A stretch of 64,000 nucleotides of DNA from Circinella minor (taxonomy: Eukaryota > Mucoromycota > Mucoromycetes > Mucorales > Lichtheimiaceae), in NCBI GenBank assembly GCA_016758965.1, contig JAEPRB010000163.1, positions 27,811 through 91,810 of the forward strand, given 5' to 3'. Positions within the stretch are counted from its first letter, which is position 1; every line of letters begins with the position of its first letter. The position numbers and the translations under genes were made by a program. The notes below the pieces were generated by a model, which was given only the letters and a program-made list of their open reading frames with translations, was not told the origin of the DNA and did no database searches. This document shows positions 63,880 through 64,000 of this stretch, one piece after another.

Positions 63880-64000
63880 ATCATCGACAAAGACAAGAAC
63901 AACAAGAACCTACACCACCTCCTCAAGAAGAACACCAGGTACCGAAATCAGAAAAATCACCAAAAGAAGAAGAATCAGCATTATTACCTAATGAACAAAT
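63880..64000 (+). CDS. Exon of a further gene running off the right edge (partial)
   Basis: After a CTCAACAG acceptor (63872-63879) one plus-strand frame is open to the window end and reads as a Gln-, Glu- and Pro-rich stretch (RQRQEQQEPTPPPQEEH, then SPKEEESALLPNEQ). The composition is typical of a disordered linker in a fungal regulatory protein. The overlapping longer frame (63653-63991) is Arg/Thr-rich and ends in a stop, so it is the less likely one. No function can be proposed. Confidence 0.4.
   Translation, partial: MIDKDKNNKNLHHLLKKNTRYRNQKNHQKKKNQHYYLMNK

Overview
The window comes from the nuclear genome of an early-diverging filamentous fungus, most likely Mucoromycota (Mucorales-like). 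DNA is very AT-rich with many A/T homopolymers. Genes are split by many short introns (mostly 45-150 nt; GTAAGT/GTATGT-type donors, TACTAAT-like branch sites, TAG/CAG acceptors). Gene content is eukaryotic and fungal: septin, PKA regulatory subunit, velvet factor, mitochondrial tRNA-modification and ribosome-assembly GTPases, cytosolic ribosomal protein uL6/RPL9 in two copies, and CCR4-NOT scaffold Not1. Exon models were built by hand from splice consensus and checked for reading-phase continuity. All complete models close in frame.

Layout. 1-253: 5' end of a Ser/Thr/Asn-rich gene (-) running off the edge. 956-2840: Cdc12-type septin (-). 4042-5852: PKA regulatory subunit (-). 8623-10533: velvet regulator (+). 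10906-12142 and 12293-13959: head-to-head mitochondrial GTPases (EngB/YihA type and MnmE/MSS1). 14223-16871: ALDH3-like aldehyde dehydrogenase (-, 12 exons). 18001-19392: secreted propeller-like protein (-). 23274-24267: secreted CAP/PR-1 protein (-). 27091-27815: a TIR element without coding capacity. 30042-32496 and 33532-35405: tail-to-tail Kv-type potassium channel and Hal4/Hal5-like kinase. 39587-40244: RPL9 copy A (+). 41245-41676 and 41981-44837: divergent CASTOR-type ACT protein and a ZZZ3-like SANT/ZZ protein. 45503-51915: a mobile-element-rich island. 53128-53835: RPL9 copy B (-). 54514-62456: Not1 (-, 21 exons). 63880-64000: start of a further (+) gene fragment.

The island at 45.4-51.9 kb is the unusual part. 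A multi-exon gene of unknown function (gene X, minus strand) is split in its penultimate exon by an 824-bp pogo-like element with a clean TA target duplication. The reading frame closes exactly when the element and one TA are removed. The stop codon of gene X lies in an 18-bp hairpin followed by a perfect 24-bp palindrome, with a possible pseudoknot. The 5' side of gene X ends against a 3' fragment of a Ty3/Gypsy chromovirus (integrase plus chromodomain plus 3' LTR, broken by a frameshift and a stop). A second, older copy of the pogo-like element lies in inverse orientation at 51.0-51.9 kb. Both copies keep a decayed remnant of a pogo/CENP-B-type helix-turn-helix.

Functional themes: mitochondrial translation (EngB/MSS1 sharing one 150-bp promoter), potassium homeostasis (channel plus Hal-type kinase), gene regulation (velvet, ZZZ3-like, Not1) and secretion (two signal-peptide proteins). 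No tRNA, rRNA or CRISPR was recognised. Large AT-rich gaps (5.9-8.6, 19.4-23.3, 24.3-30.0, 35.4-39.6 kb) hold no supportable gene.
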